Assembly: GCA_019114225.1 (NCBI GenBank)
Contig: DXFW01000008.1
Coordinates: forward strand, 1 to 64,000
Length of the DNA: 64,000 bases
Reading direction: 5' to 3'
Source of the DNA: Candidatus Allofournierella pullicola
GTDB lineage: Bacteria; Bacillota; Clostridia; Oscillospirales; Ruminococcaceae
In this document: piece by piece, positions 1-7,803 of the stretch
How the letters are laid out: each line of letters opens with the position of its first letter
Position numbering within the stretch: the stretch's first letter is position 1
The notes under the pieces: generated by a model
Told to the model about the DNA's origin: nothing
Database searches by the model: none
What the model saw: only the letters and a program-made list of their open reading frames with translations
Made by a program: the position numbers and the translations under genes

Positions 1-175
1 GTTGTCTTTCTATCTCTTTGTTGTTTCTTATAACAACTTCTTCTATCCCTTCTATGAGTAAATCAATAAGTCGTGTTATGTAATCATTGTCCACATAGTA
101 TTTCAAGTCCGGATCTTCTTCCAGTTTTTCTCGCAAAATATTCTCTACTTCGCTTCTCCGCAATCCAATGTTCAT
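1..175 (-). CDS. hypothetical protein, C-terminus cut by window edge
   Basis: An open frame begins with ATG one base after the stop codon of the preceding gene (TAA-T-ATG) and runs to the window edge without a stop. The visible 58 residues are charged and helical (many Glu/Asp/Lys, for example ENILREKLEEDPDLKYY). No family is recognised. The tight junction with the upstream two-TM protein suggests translational coupling and a shared role. Codons are AT-rich like the neighbour and unlike the GC-rich rest of the window, which fits horizontally acquired DNA. Confidence 0.6.
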   Translation of the reverse strand, partial: MNIGLRRSEVENILREKLEEDPDLKYYVDNDYITRLIDLLIEGIEEVVIRNNKEIERQ

Positions 176-176
176 A

Positions 177-1028
177 TTATCCCTCGTATTTGAGCAGCAC
201 TTGCTCGATCAAAGACGCAATCAGCTTCGTTGTCTGCTCCTGCGTTGCTTTCCATTCCGCATAGCAGTCCTTGAAATGTTTCATAGCGTCGCTGTTTTCA
301 ACTTCTTCCCGTACTTCCTTGTCTATCTTTTTGCTGACTTCGTTTTCCTCTTTGCTTCGTGTTATTTCTTTGTATAGATTTTTGTCCTCTTTGGATAGTA
401 TGCCTTTCGAAATCACCCATCCTCTCCCTTTAAACATACTTTGGGGTTCGCCGTATTTTTCTACGATTCTATCAAAAATCCTCTCGACTTCTCCATTGAA
501 CTCCTGCCGTGCAGTGTCATATTCTTGAACCATTTCACACAGAAGTTCCATTTGATTTTTTACGGCATCGGGCGTTTCGAGATAACGTGTATCCATCTTT
601 ATTCTCTCCCACGCAGAAAACCGCACGTCATCATGATATTGTTGCTTTTCTTTTGAAAAATCTGCATGTGGCGGATAGTAATTTTTAGCAAACACAGTAT
701 CATAGATAGTCTGCAATTCATCATAGAGCGGACTATAAATCAGATTTTTCCGTTTTACATTCTGTTTTGCTCTCTGCTCTTTAGAATAGACCCATATTGA
801 CCCAGCCAAAGTGAGCAATCCGCCTATTACAGCCCCCAAAATGGTTCCTGCAACACCTGTGTTATCTAAATGAATATCTACCTTGTTCATAAGATTCCAG
901 GAAAAATAAATAAGCACTAGAACAGCAGCACAGCTAAGACCAAAGCGAAGCTCTTTATGTTTTTTAAGCCATACCTGCACTTGTATTTTCCGCAGATTGC
1001 TTTTCGCTCTCTTCTTTTCTTTTTTCAT
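177..1028 (-). CDS. hypothetical two-TM membrane protein
   Basis: About 283 residues. A basic N-terminus (MKKEKKRAKS) is followed by two hydrophobic segments, roughly residues 28-50 and 60-82, with a glycine-rich second segment (GTILGAVIGG). The remaining 200 residues are soluble, charged and probably helical. Topology would leave a large cytoplasmic tail. No enzyme motif is seen. A GGAGG lies about 13 bases before the ATG and 10 bases before an in-frame TTG at 1031, so the start could be either. AT-rich codon use and coupling to the next gene point to accessory DNA. Function unknown; two-TM proteins with long helical tails occur in phage, conjugation and defence loci. Confidence 0.65.
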   Translation of the reverse strand: MKKEKKRAKSNLRKIQVQVWLKKHKELRFGLSCAAVLVLIYFSWNLMNKVDIHLDNTGVAGTILGAVIGGLLTLAGSIWVYSKEQRAKQNVKRKNLIYSPLYDELQTIYDTVFAKNYYPPHADFSKEKQQYHDDVRFSAWERIKMDTRYLETPDAVKNQMELLCEMVQEYDTARQEFNGEVERIFDRIVEKYGEPQSMFKGRGWVISKGILSKEDKNLYKEITRSKEENEVSKKIDKEVREEVENSDAMKHFKDCYAEWKATQEQTTKLIASLIEQVLLKYEG

Positions 1029-1084
1029 CAATCTATTGCTTCCTCCCGTGCAAAAAAGTCCCTTGAAAATTTCCGTTGGTTAAA

Positions 1085-1633
1085 TCATTCATCAGTGAAA
1101 GATTCTGCCCCTCTCACCTCCGAATCCAGCGGCCAGCGGATCTTCCACTCAAAATACTGTTCGCGGGTGAGACGTCCTGCGGAGTAGGCCGCCTGTTTTT
1201 CGCCCCACTCCTTAAAAAAGTTGTCCAGCATCCCATTTTCTGTCCACAGCACTGTGGGCGGAAACACGCTGCTGGGAAGAACGATGTTTCCATGGAGACA
1301 GGCCTCTGCTCCTTCCTCCTGGTATTCCTCCCGCCAACAATCCGGATCATCAAATTGGATCGTGGTCAAGCGGAACACGCCGGGCACATCTTCATCCATC
1401 CAGAACAGCGTTTCCATGATGTCTGAAATATTTCCTGTATTCGGCTCTTGAAGCGCCAGAGGGGACACCTGCAGCGCCTGTGCCATCTGTTCCAGCAGAG
1501 GCTTCTTGGGCACACGATACCCCATCTCATACTGAGCCACACGATTGGCGGGCAGGCCGATTGCGTCGCCCAGCACTTTCTGTGTCATTTTCCGATGCTG
1601 CCGTATACGCTGGATTTTTCCGCCGGTTGTCAT
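1085..1633 (-). CDS. XRE-family transcriptional regulator
   Basis: 182 residues. An N-terminal Cro/C1-type helix-turn-helix spans about residues 5-60 (GGKIQRIRQHRKMTQKVLGD, then AIGLPANRVAQYEMGYRVP). The C-terminal 120 residues are acidic and of unknown fold. The ATG at 1633 was chosen because the longer frame would read through the promoter; a well-spaced TTTACA-17-TACAAT promoter lies just upstream. The gene is divergent from a second promoter covered by a perfect palindrome, the usual arrangement for an autoregulated repressor of a mobile element. The operator assignment is inference. Confidence 0.8.
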   Translation of the reverse strand: MTTGGKIQRIRQHRKMTQKVLGDAIGLPANRVAQYEMGYRVPKKPLLEQMAQALQVSPLALQEPNTGNISDIMETLFWMDEDVPGVFRLTTIQFDDPDCWREEYQEEGAEACLHGNIVLPSSVFPPTVLWTENGMLDNFFKEWGEKQAAYSAGRLTREQYFEWKIRWPLDSEVRGAESFTDE

Positions 1634-1666
1634 TGAGCAAGCCCGTCCTTTCCGTTTCTTATCTTG

Positions 1667-1695
1667 ATTGTACCGTAGCAAGAAAAAATTGTAAA
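1667..1695 (-). promoter_or_regulatory. promoter of the XRE regulator
   Basis: On the minus strand TTTACA (1695-1690) and TACAAT (1672-1667) are separated by exactly 17 bases, about 30 bases upstream of the XRE start codon. Confidence 0.7.
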
Positions 1696-1709
1696 GAAAA
1701 ATTAACTTT

Positions 1710-1772
1710 TTTGCGAAAGCTATTGACATTCGCATTTTTGTTAATTATATTATAATTAACATATTTGCGAAA
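1710..1772. promoter_or_regulatory. probable operator region: 21-bp palindrome plus TTTGCGAAA pair
   Basis: A perfect odd-centred 21-bp palindrome (1740-1760, arms GTTAATTATA/TATAATTAAC) covers the plus-strand -10. Two identical TTTGCGAAA sites sit at 1710-1718 and 1764-1772, on either side of the divergent promoters. This is what a repressor with cooperative sites would need. The XRE protein next door is the obvious candidate; that link is inferred. Confidence 0.5.
1723..1751 (+). promoter_or_regulatory. divergent plus-strand promoter of the mobile element
   Basis: A perfect -35 TTGACA (1723-1728), 17-base spacer and TATATT (1746-1751). It points towards the element's plus-strand genes, but the first recognisable gene starts 1 kb downstream. 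The -10 lies inside a 21-bp palindrome, so it is probably repressible. Confidence 0.6.
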
Positions 1773-1802
1773 CACTAATTTAACTTCGTATTGAAAGAGC
1801 TG

Positions 1803-1871
1803 CTGGTAATCCACCTGGATTGCCAGCGGCTCACATCTGCTTTGTGGTTGGATAGCCATGTGGCTATCCAA
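1803..1871. repeat. two adjacent 10-bp stem-loops
   Basis: Hairpin 1 pairs CTGGTAATCC with GGATTGCCAG around ACCT (one G-T pair). Hairpin 2 pairs TTGGATAGCC with GGCTATCCAA around ATGT (1848-1871, perfect). Neither is followed by a T-run, so they are not simple terminators. Paired inverted repeats of this size are common at relaxase nick regions and at single-stranded origins; no such role is shown here. Confidence 0.5.
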
Positions 1872-2116
1872 GTCAGTCTATCGTGCTGTATGCTGGGTGT
1901 ATCACAAACTGTATCTTTCGGAGGCTTTGGGATGGTGGATATGCTGCCCGAATCGCCGTTTATGGCGGTTTTGCGAGGTTTGCGGGCCGCAGGCGCTGTT
2001 CCTTTGGCCGGCGCGCCGCTGTTCGTATAGCCATGTGCAGGCAAGTAAACGAAGTGTGTTTCCTCGGCTGTGAATCCGCCTCACCAGTCTTTTGCAAAAT
2101 GTGAAATTTTTAAATA

Positions 2117-2482
2117 GGTGAGCGTTTTGGCATGTCCGTGTTACAAGAATATAATGGGGGGCTTTTTCCACTGCACTCCTTGTCGTCAAAATCACCAAAC
2201 TTTCGAAAATTTTTTGGATGGATGAAATTTTGAAGGGGGTCCGTGTTACATGGATATAACGAGGGACTTTTTCTATGGTCGGTTCCCCATCAAATTTACC
2301 AAACTTTTAAAGATTTTCTTGGAAGGTGTTCGTTTGCGGCACTCCGTGTTACTGGTATATAACGAGAGGTCTTTTTCTGTAATCGACTTCCCGTCAAATT
2401 TGACAAACTTCCGAATTTATTTTTGGAAGGGTGAGCGTTTTTGGGGGTCTGAGCTACTGGTATATAATGGGAGGACTTTTTC
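2117..2482. repeat. four degenerate tandem repeats of ~105 bp
   Basis: A core resembling TCCGTGTTACTGGTATATAA recurs at 2135, 2240, 2343 and 2448, i.e. spacings of 105, 103 and 105 bases. Each core is followed by an AYGRGRGGNCTTTTTC-like box, and in copies 1-3 by a TCAAA..T.ACAAACTT box and a run like GGAAGG(G)TGAGCGTTT. Conservation is patchy, best in the core and the CTTTTTC box. Spacing close to ten helical turns would place the cores on one DNA face. Confidence 0.75.
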
Positions 2483-2500
2483 CCAGCCAACGCACCGCGG

Positions 2501-2626
2501 CAAGGAACTCTACATGATGGGTTCCTTGTTCGGGCAAACTCTGCCGTCTGCCGCCACAAGGAACTCCACATAAGGAACTCCAACGTGCTGCCACGTCTGA
2601 AACAAGGAACCCTGCATAAGGAACCC
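2501..2626. repeat. AAGGAACYC repeats with one inverted copy
   Basis: Direct copies of (C/T)AAGGAAC(T/C)C start at 2501, 2557, 2571, 2603 and 2617, so there are two doublets each spaced 14 bases. An inverted GTTCCTTG at 2521-2528 pairs with the first copy to form an 8-bp hairpin. The organisation resembles iterons or a relaxosome binding region, but no function is proven. Confidence 0.6.
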
Positions 2627-2751
2627 TTGGCCGCCGTCAAACAATCCCACAGAAAGGAGGGGTAGCGCCGCTTTCGGCCGGCGTCCGCTGTCCGTTTATC
2701 CGCCCAGGCGCGTTTTTCGCGCCGCAAAAATCTTTTGAGAGCAGGTGATCG

Positions 2752-2994
2752 ATGAAGAATTTTGAAATCCAAACCCTTTACAAACTGTTGTTCGCCGACT
2801 ATCCCGACATCGTGACGGTGCGCCAGCTGCAGGTCATGCCGGGCATCAGCCGCCACGCGGCCTACGACCTTCTGACAGACGGCAGCATCCGGGGCCTCAA
2901 GCTCGGCAACGCCTACAAGATCCCCAAGATCAACGTGATCCGCTATGTGGTGGAGAACGGCGTGCAACCCGCCGCCCGGGCCGCCGGCTCCTGA
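2752..2994 (+). CDS. small helix-turn-helix protein (excisionase-like)
   Basis: 80 residues. The centre (VTVRQLQVMPGISRHAAYDL, then LTDGSIRGLKLGNAYKIPK) matches the MerR/excisionase-type winged HTH fold used by Xis and by small mobile-element regulators: a helix, a turn, then a basic wing with a KIP motif. It is the first gene of the plus-strand mobility module and is followed by the RepA-like ATPase after 177 bases. It probably binds the element ends or the repeat region. The start is the only ATG near the HTH; the upstream AGCAGGTG is a weak ribosome site. Confidence 0.75.
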   Translation: MKNFEIQTLYKLLFADYPDIVTVRQLQVMPGISRHAAYDLLTDGSIRGLKLGNAYKIPKINVIRYVVENGVQPAARAAGS

Positions 2995-3171
2995 CCCTCC
3001 CGCGCCGCAAAGCGTCCCTCGCCGCTGTCCGCCCGGTGTTCGCCCTGTGCGGGGCCTGACAGGCGGTGCGGGCGTTTTCACCGCGCCAGGGACCAAGGCC
3101 GTTTTGCGGGCCTGTTTGGGGCCGCTGCGGCCGCATCCGCCTCATCCAATTAAACCAACTGAAAAGGAGAA

Positions 3172-4413
3172 ATGCTTTTGACGAAATTCGAACCCATTGA
3201 CGCGCGAACTCTTTCCATCACCCCGCTGCCGCCGGTGCGGTGGCTCGTTCCCGATCTGTTGTCCGGCGGGCTGTCCATGCTGTCGGGCGGCAGCAAGATC
3301 GGTAAAAGCTGGCTCTGCCTCTGGCTGTGTTTGCAGCTGGCCAAAGGCGGCGAACTCTGGGGGCGGCCGCTCCGCGCCCAGGCGGTGCTGTACCTCTGCC
3401 TCGAGGATACATACAGCCGCATCCAGAATCGGTTGTTCCGGTTGAGCGAGGAGGAAATGCCGGACAACCTCTACTTTCAAACCGCCTGCGAGGGACTGGG
3501 CCATGGTCTTGAGGAACAGATCGAGCAGTTTCTGGCCGTCCGCCCGGACACCGGGCTGGTGGTCATCGACACCCTGCAAAAGGTACGCACCGGCGATGCC
3601 AACGGCAATGTCTACGCCTGCGACTACCGGGATATGAGCGCCTTGAAATCCCTGGCCGACCAGCACAACATCGGCATCCTGCTGGCGCACCACCAGCGCA
3701 AGGACCGGACCGACGACCCCTTTGATGACATTTCCGGCTCGGTGGCCCTGATGGGCGGAGCGGACACCAGCTGGGTGCTGCGTCGCCGGCGGATGAGCCT
3801 GAACGCCCAACTGCACGTGACCGGCCGGGATATGGAGAGCCGCGCCCTGGACCTGCGCTGGGAGGACTGCCGTTGGGAGTTGGAGCAGGAGGAGACCTCC
3901 GAGGAACTGGCCCGCAAGGCCGTGCCCGCCTGTGTTTGGACTGTAGCCGATTTTGTGAAGCGGCAGAAGTGCTGGCAGGGCACCGCCACCGAGCTGCTGG
4001 CCGCCGCCGGCATCGCCGATGTGCAGCCCAACCAGCTGACACGCAAGCTGGTTGAATTTTACCCCACCGATCTGGCGCCCCTGGGCATCCGCTGCGAGAG
4101 CCGCCGCACCGCCAGCGCCCGGCAGCTTCGATTATGGTATGACGGTGATGACGCGGATGACGATAAAACCGGCACACCCCCGGACGGCGGGGGTATCCCG
4201 GAAACACCGTCAGCACCGTCATCGTCGTCACGGGAGGCGCTTCGGGGTAACAAGCATGGGCTTTGTGTTGCCGCCGGGCAACCCTTCGCCGCCGCAGCCG
4301 CGGCCAGTACGGGGAGCACCCCGACGCCCCGCAGGGCTAGTGTCGCTGGTCAACCGCCCGAAGGGCGGCTCTTAGACCAGCGACCGAACCCCCGTGCGGA
4401 GGTGGCCCTGTGA
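3172..4413 (+). CDS. RepA-like AAA ATPase/helicase of the mobile element
   Basis: 413 residues. The N-terminal half is a RecA-fold AAA_25-type ATPase: Walker A GGSKIGKSW near residues 39-47, Walker B LVVIDTL near 126-132, then AHHQRKD. The C-terminal 170 residues have a small winged-helix-like part and a Pro/Ser/Ala-rich tail that may be disordered. Such proteins act as replicative helicases or initiators in plasmids and integrative elements. The AGGAG ends only two bases before the ATG but eight bases before an in-frame TTG at 3178, so translation may start at that TTG (two residues shorter). The stop overlaps the GTG start of mobC, indicating coupling. Confidence 0.8.
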   Translation: MLLTKFEPIDARTLSITPLPPVRWLVPDLLSGGLSMLSGGSKIGKSWLCLWLCLQLAKGGELWGRPLRAQAVLYLCLEDTYSRIQNRLFRLSEEEMPDNLYFQTACEGLGHGLEEQIEQFLAVRPDTGLVVIDTLQKVRTGDANGNVYACDYRDMSALKSLADQHNIGILLAHHQRKDRTDDPFDDISGSVALMGGADTSWVLRRRRMSLNAQLHVTGRDMESRALDLRWEDCRWELEQEETSEELARKAVPACVWTVADFVKRQKCWQGTATELLAAAGIADVQPNQLTRKLVEFYPTDLAPLGIRCESRRTASARQLRLWYDGDDADDDKTGTPPDGGGIPETPSAPSSSSREALRGNKHGLCVAAGQPFAAAAAASTGSTPTPRRASVAGQPPEGRLLDQRPNPRAEVAL

Positions 4414-4706
4414 GAACAAGAAGCGTGGGCCTCAATGTGCGGGTGAGCCCCGCCGAGAAACAACGAATCCAAACAGCGGCCGGCCAATGCGGGCTGACTC
4501 TGTCGGAATATCTGCGCCAACGGGCGTTGGGGTATGAGCCTCGGTTCCACCCGCCCCAGGCGTTTTTCAGTTGCCTGACCTGGATGGACAACCTGACCGA
4601 TCAGCTGGCCCGGTTGGACCCGCCTCTGGCGGAACAGTACCGCCGCTGCCGGGAAGGGCTACTGGACAGCCTTCTGCGGAAGGAGGATGCCTCTGGCGAC
4701 CACTAA
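4410..4706 (+). CDS. mobC: MobC-like relaxosome accessory protein
   Basis: 98 residues. The N-terminus (LNVRVSPAEKQRIQTAAGQC) followed by LTLSEYLRQRALG is the ribbon-helix-helix signature of MobC-family mobilization proteins, which bind oriT and help the relaxase nick DNA. The start is GTG, overlapping the previous stop as GTGA, with GGAGGT seven bases upstream. The 3' end overlaps the relaxase gene by about 20 bases. The order ATPase-mobC-relaxase with overlapping ends shows one mobilization operon. Confidence 0.8.
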   Translation: MRTRSVGLNVRVSPAEKQRIQTAAGQCGLTLSEYLRQRALGYEPRFHPPQAFFSCLTWMDNLTDQLARLDPPLAEQYRRCREGLLDSLLRKEDASGDH

Positions 4707-6060
4707 AATTTGGCCGGTGCGGGACAGCCTGCGCCGGGTGGTGGACTACGCCGCCAATCCGGACAAGACCGAGTACAGCGGCCTGGCCCAGGCGCTACAC
4801 TACGCGGAGAACGATTCCAAGACCACTTTACAGGAAACGGCCCAGCTGGTGAGCGGCATCCACTGCCGCCCCGCCACCGCCTGGGCGGAGATGCGGGCGG
4901 GGCAGGAGCAGTTCGGCAAAACCGAGGGAGTGGTGGCGATGCATGCCTACCAGAGTTTCAAGCCCGGAGAGGTGACCCCGGAGCAGTGCCACGCCATCGG
5001 GGTGGAGCTGGCCCGCCGGGTGTGGGGCGGGCGGTTCCAGGTGCTGGTGGCCACCCATCTGAACACGGGCTGTTTGCACAACCACTTCGTCATCAATGCG
5101 GTGTCCTATGTGGACGGCAAGAAGTATGAGCAGCGCCGAAGCCAGTATCAAGACCTGCGGAGAATTTCAGACCAGCTGTGCCGGGAACACGCCCTGTCGG
5201 TCATCCGGCAGCCGGGTGGCAAAAAGCCCCGGCCGCTCTACGAGGGCGAGGGCCAGACCCGGTACGAGGCGATGCGCCGGGCCTTCCGCAAGGCATTGGC
5301 TCAGACCAGCACCGAGCGGGACTTCGCCCGGGTGCTGCGGCAGCAGGGGTATCTCTGGCGGCGGGAGGAAGGCCGCAAGTACGCCATCCTCCGTTCGCTG
5401 GACGGCGGACGAGCGGTGCGGGTGTACCGGCTGGGTGCGGAATACGACTGGCCTGCCCTGGAGCGGGCGCTGGCCCAGAACTTTGCCCGGTACGGCCCCC
5501 ACTTCTATGATCTGAATTTCAATCCCAAATACAGCCTGCGGCCCCGGCCTGCATACCATCCGCCCACGCGGCGGTATCGGTTCCGGGGAATGTTCGCCCA
5601 TCAAACGGGCAGCCTGTTCCGGCTGTATCTCTACTACTGCTACCAGCTGGGCATCTACCCGAAACGGCCCGCGCCCCGGGTGAACTGGCCGGAGATCAAC
5701 GCCCTGTGGCGGGACATCGGCAAGACGCTGGAGGAACTGCATCTTACCAGCCAGCGGGGCTTTTCCTCGGTGGCGGAGGTGAAGGCCCACCGGGAGGCCC
5801 TATCCGGGCAATTCACCGCCCTTTGCCAGGAGCGAGCGGACTGCGCCCGTCAGCTTCGGTGGAAGGAGCCGCCGCCCGAGGCATCCCAGAGGAGGGCGGA
5901 GCTGACCCGCCAAATCGCCGCTCTGCGGAAAGAGGACGCGGCCGCCCAGCGCATCATCGAGAAGGTGGAAAAGACCGCCGCCTGTCGGGAGGAATACCGC
6001 CGCCAGCAGGAGCGGGACAAGCCCCGCCGCAAACCCCGCGACCGCGCGCAAATCCGCTAA
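4687..6060 (+). CDS. MobP-type relaxase (relaxase/mobilization nuclease)
   Basis: 457 residues. The relaxase domain occupies about residues 1-260. The metal-binding histidine motif is clear (ATHLNTGCLHNHFVINAVS), as is the upstream EQCHAIGVELARRVWG helix. The early Tyr residues in RRVVDYAANPDKTEY are candidates for the nicking tyrosine. The C-terminal 150 residues are rich in Arg/Glu and predicted coiled coil. It would nick oriT and pilot one strand into a recipient, using transfer machinery supplied by another element, since none is seen here. GGAGG touches the annotated ATG directly; a CTG six bases later (giving MATTKIW) has better spacing and may be the true start. Confidence 0.85.
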   Translation: MPLATTKIWPVRDSLRRVVDYAANPDKTEYSGLAQALHYAENDSKTTLQETAQLVSGIHCRPATAWAEMRAGQEQFGKTEGVVAMHAYQSFKPGEVTPEQCHAIGVELARRVWGGRFQVLVATHLNTGCLHNHFVINAVSYVDGKKYEQRRSQYQDLRRISDQLCREHALSVIRQPGGKKPRPLYEGEGQTRYEAMRRAFRKALAQTSTERDFARVLRQQGYLWRREEGRKYAILRSLDGGRAVRVYRLGAEYDWPALERALAQNFARYGPHFYDLNFNPKYSLRPRPAYHPPTRRYRFRGMFAHQTGSLFRLYLYYCYQLGIYPKRPAPRVNWPEINALWRDIGKTLEELHLTSQRGFSSVAEVKAHREALSGQFTALCQERADCARQLRWKEPPPEASQRRAELTRQIAALRKEDAAAQRIIEKVEKTAACREEYRRQQERDKPRRKPRDRAQIR

Positions 6061-6069
6061 AACCAAAAC

Positions 6070-6096
6070 GCCCGCGCCGGGCGAACCGGCGCGGGC
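6070..6096. terminator. GC-rich stem-loop after the relaxase gene
   Basis: An 11-bp perfect stem (GCCCGCGCCGG/CCGGCGCGGGC) with a 5-base loop lies 10 bases after the stop. There is no T-run, so it may be a weak terminator or an mRNA 3' stabiliser. Confidence 0.4.
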
Positions 6097-6227
6097 AGTC
6101 TGGTGGATATGTACCCAATCCGGGCACACATCCTTGTACACTTTTGTGAATAGCTTTCGAGGCAAGTTCCGGGTATTCTTGTGTCGGACCCGGAGAATAC
6201 CATCAACCAAGCAAAGGAGGAATGTCC

Positions 6228-7415
6228 ATGGTAGCAGGCCGGTTGGCCGAAAAGAACGGCTACTTTTACATCGTACTCAGCTACAACGGCCCGGACGGCA
6301 AACGGGTGCAGAAATGGCAGGGCACCGGGCTGCCGGTGAAGGGCAACAAGAAAAAGGCGGACGAACTGCTGCGGCAGGCCCGCCAGGCCTTCACGCCGCC
6401 GGTGCCGAACCGCTCGGATGACCTGAGCCCGGATATGCTGTTCAGCGATTACATGCTCTACTGGCTGGAGATCATCCGCTCCTCGGTACAGCCCACCACC
6501 TGGTCGTCCTACTGCTTTAACGTGAAGGACCACATCGTTCCCTACTTCGAGCCCACCGGCATCACGCTGGGGGGCCTGCAGGCACGGCACATCCAGAGCT
6601 TTTACCTCCACGAGCGGAAATCCTTGAAGAGCACCAGCATATTGAAACTTCATGCAAACCTCCACAAGGCGCTGAAGCAGGCGGTGAAGCTGGACCTCAT
6701 CCCCGGCAACCCGGTAGACAAGGTAGAGCGACCCAAGCCCGAACGGTACATGGCTGCCTACTACACCGCCGAAGAGATGGAGCAGCTGTTTGAGGCCGCC
6801 CGGGGGCACCGGCTGGAACTCATTATCCAGTTCGCGGCCTTCTACGGGCTGCGGCGGGGTGAGGTGCTGGGCCTGCGGTGGGACGCCATCGACTTCGCGG
6901 CGGGTACCTTCACCATCCGCCACACGGTGACCACTGCCAGCGTGGAAGGGAAACATCTTCTCATCCAGGCGGACCGGGCCAAGACCAAATCCAGCCTGCG
7001 GACCCTGCCGCTGGTGGAGGGCTTTGCCCAGCGGCTGCGGGCACTGAAGGAGCAGCAGAAGTACAACGAGAAACTCTGCGGCAACTGCTACAATCAGAAA
7101 TTCAAGGGTTACCTGTTCGTGGACGAGATGGGCAACCTCATCCTGCCCAATACCGTCACCGACAACTTCGCCCAGCTGCTGAAGGAGCACGGCCTGCGGA
7201 AGATCCGCTTCCACGATCTGCGGCACTCCTGCGCCAGCCTGCTGCTGTAGCAGAGGGTGCCCATGAAGCAGATTCAGGAATGGCTGGGCCACAGCGATAT
7301 CTCCACCACGGCAAACATCTACGCCCATCTGGATTCCCAGTCGAAACAGCTGAGCGCCGCCACGATGGAAAAGGCCCTGGCGCTGCCCGAAGAACTGCCG
7401 GAAAGCCGGTGGTGA
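6228..7415 (+). pseudogene. int: tyrosine integrase interrupted by an in-frame amber codon
   Basis: The frame encodes a Tn916/phage-type integrase: N-terminal AP2-like arm (GRLAEKNGYFYIVLSY), SAM-like core-binding domain near residues 70-160, then the catalytic domain with the first Arg (GLRRGEVLGLRWD) and the HDLRHS box. Immediately after CASLLL comes TAG (7248-7250). The same frame then continues for 54 codons with WLGHSDISTTANIYAHLD, which holds the last catalytic His and the nucleophilic Tyr, and ends at TGA. So the stop removes the active tyrosine; a CAG or AAG codon would restore the family pattern. I placed the start at ATG 6228, seven bases after AAAGGAGG, rather than 6222. Either the element is fixed, or the codon is read through. 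Confidence 0.85.
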
Positions 7416-7456
7416 GGCAGGAAAAAATGTTGTCGGCGGTACGCCTTTAAGAAAAA

Positions 7457-7494
7457 GGCGTCATGCCGCAAAACCGCGGTATGACGCCTTTTTT
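7457..7494. terminator. bidirectional terminator between integrase and tRNA-Ser
   Basis: A 13-bp stem (GGCGTCATGCCGC with GCGGTATGACGCC, one wobble) has A5 on the left and T6 on the right, so it can stop both the integrase and the opposing tRNA transcript. Confidence 0.8.
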
Positions 7495-7496
7495 GG

Positions 7497-7581
7497 CGGA
7501 GAGTTAGGGATTCGAACCCTAGGTCCCTTTCGGGACACAGCATTTCGAGTGCTGCACCATCGACCACTCGGACAACTCTCC
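7497..7581 (-). tRNA. tRNA-Ser (anticodon CGA)
   Basis: Read on the minus strand: acceptor GGAGAGT/ACTCTCC, D-arm CCGAGTGGTC, anticodon stem around CTCGAAA (anticodon CGA), a long variable arm GTCCCGAAAGGGAC and T-arm GGGTTCGAATCCC, giving a class II tRNA of 85 bases. Discriminator G is followed by an encoded CCA (7496-7494). The integrase lies next to the 3' end, so this gene is the likely attachment site of the element. Confidence 0.95.
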
Positions 7582-7732
7582 ATATTGAATTTTTCAAGCA
7601 CCGTCTTGCGCGTCCTTCGGACAAATGCAAGATTTCGATGCAAGATACGCGGGAAAATTTTTAATACACACCCCGGATTCAGCCCCGTGTGAAGCCAAAC
7701 CCTGCGGACGAATCAGCCAGAGAGCCTCAAAC

Positions 7733-7771
7733 TTTCGAGTGCGGACCCGCTGGCCGCTTGGGTACATCTCC
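7733..7771 (-). pseudogene. tRNA-Ser 5'-half-like remnant
   Basis: Starting at GGAGATG and ending at CACTCGAAA, this 39-base segment has exactly the length of the 5' half of the adjacent tRNA-Ser(CGA). By direct comparison 26 of 39 positions are identical, including the last nine bases (CACTCGAAA, which contain the anticodon) and GGAGA at the 5' end. The D-stem CCC/GGG is intact. The following bases do not complete an anticodon stem, so it is not a tRNA gene. Confidence 0.55.
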
Positions 7772-7803
7772 GTGTTCGCTGGCCTGCGAACAAGCCAATT
7801 TGT

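Larger units (their letters stand above)
1775..2751. other. 1-kb region of the mobile element without a convincing gene
   Basis: Open frames here are short, lack ribosome binding sites and are broken by repeat structure, so I call no gene. The stretch holds two hairpins, a four-copy array of ~105 bp, and a set of AAGGAAC repeats. It lies between a repressor and the replication/mobilization genes, where an origin of transfer or of replication would be expected. Confidence 0.55.

Noticed and set aside
2117-2482. CRISPR array
   Set aside because: Units are ~105 bp, degenerate, with conserved 'spacers', and no cas genes are near.
2250-2573. 107-codon frame across the 105-bp repeats with repeated peptide text
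   Set aside because: The repeat spacing includes 103 bases, so the frame is not kept between all units, and there is no ribosome site; the repetition belongs to the DNA.
1-7581. Autonomous conjugative element (ICE)
   Set aside because: Relaxase, MobC and integrase are present but no type IV secretion, coupling protein or VirB4-like gene is visible, so a mobilizable element is the safer call.
7733-7771. A second functional tRNA
   Set aside because: Only the 5' half is tRNA-like; the anticodon stem and T-arm cannot be completed.
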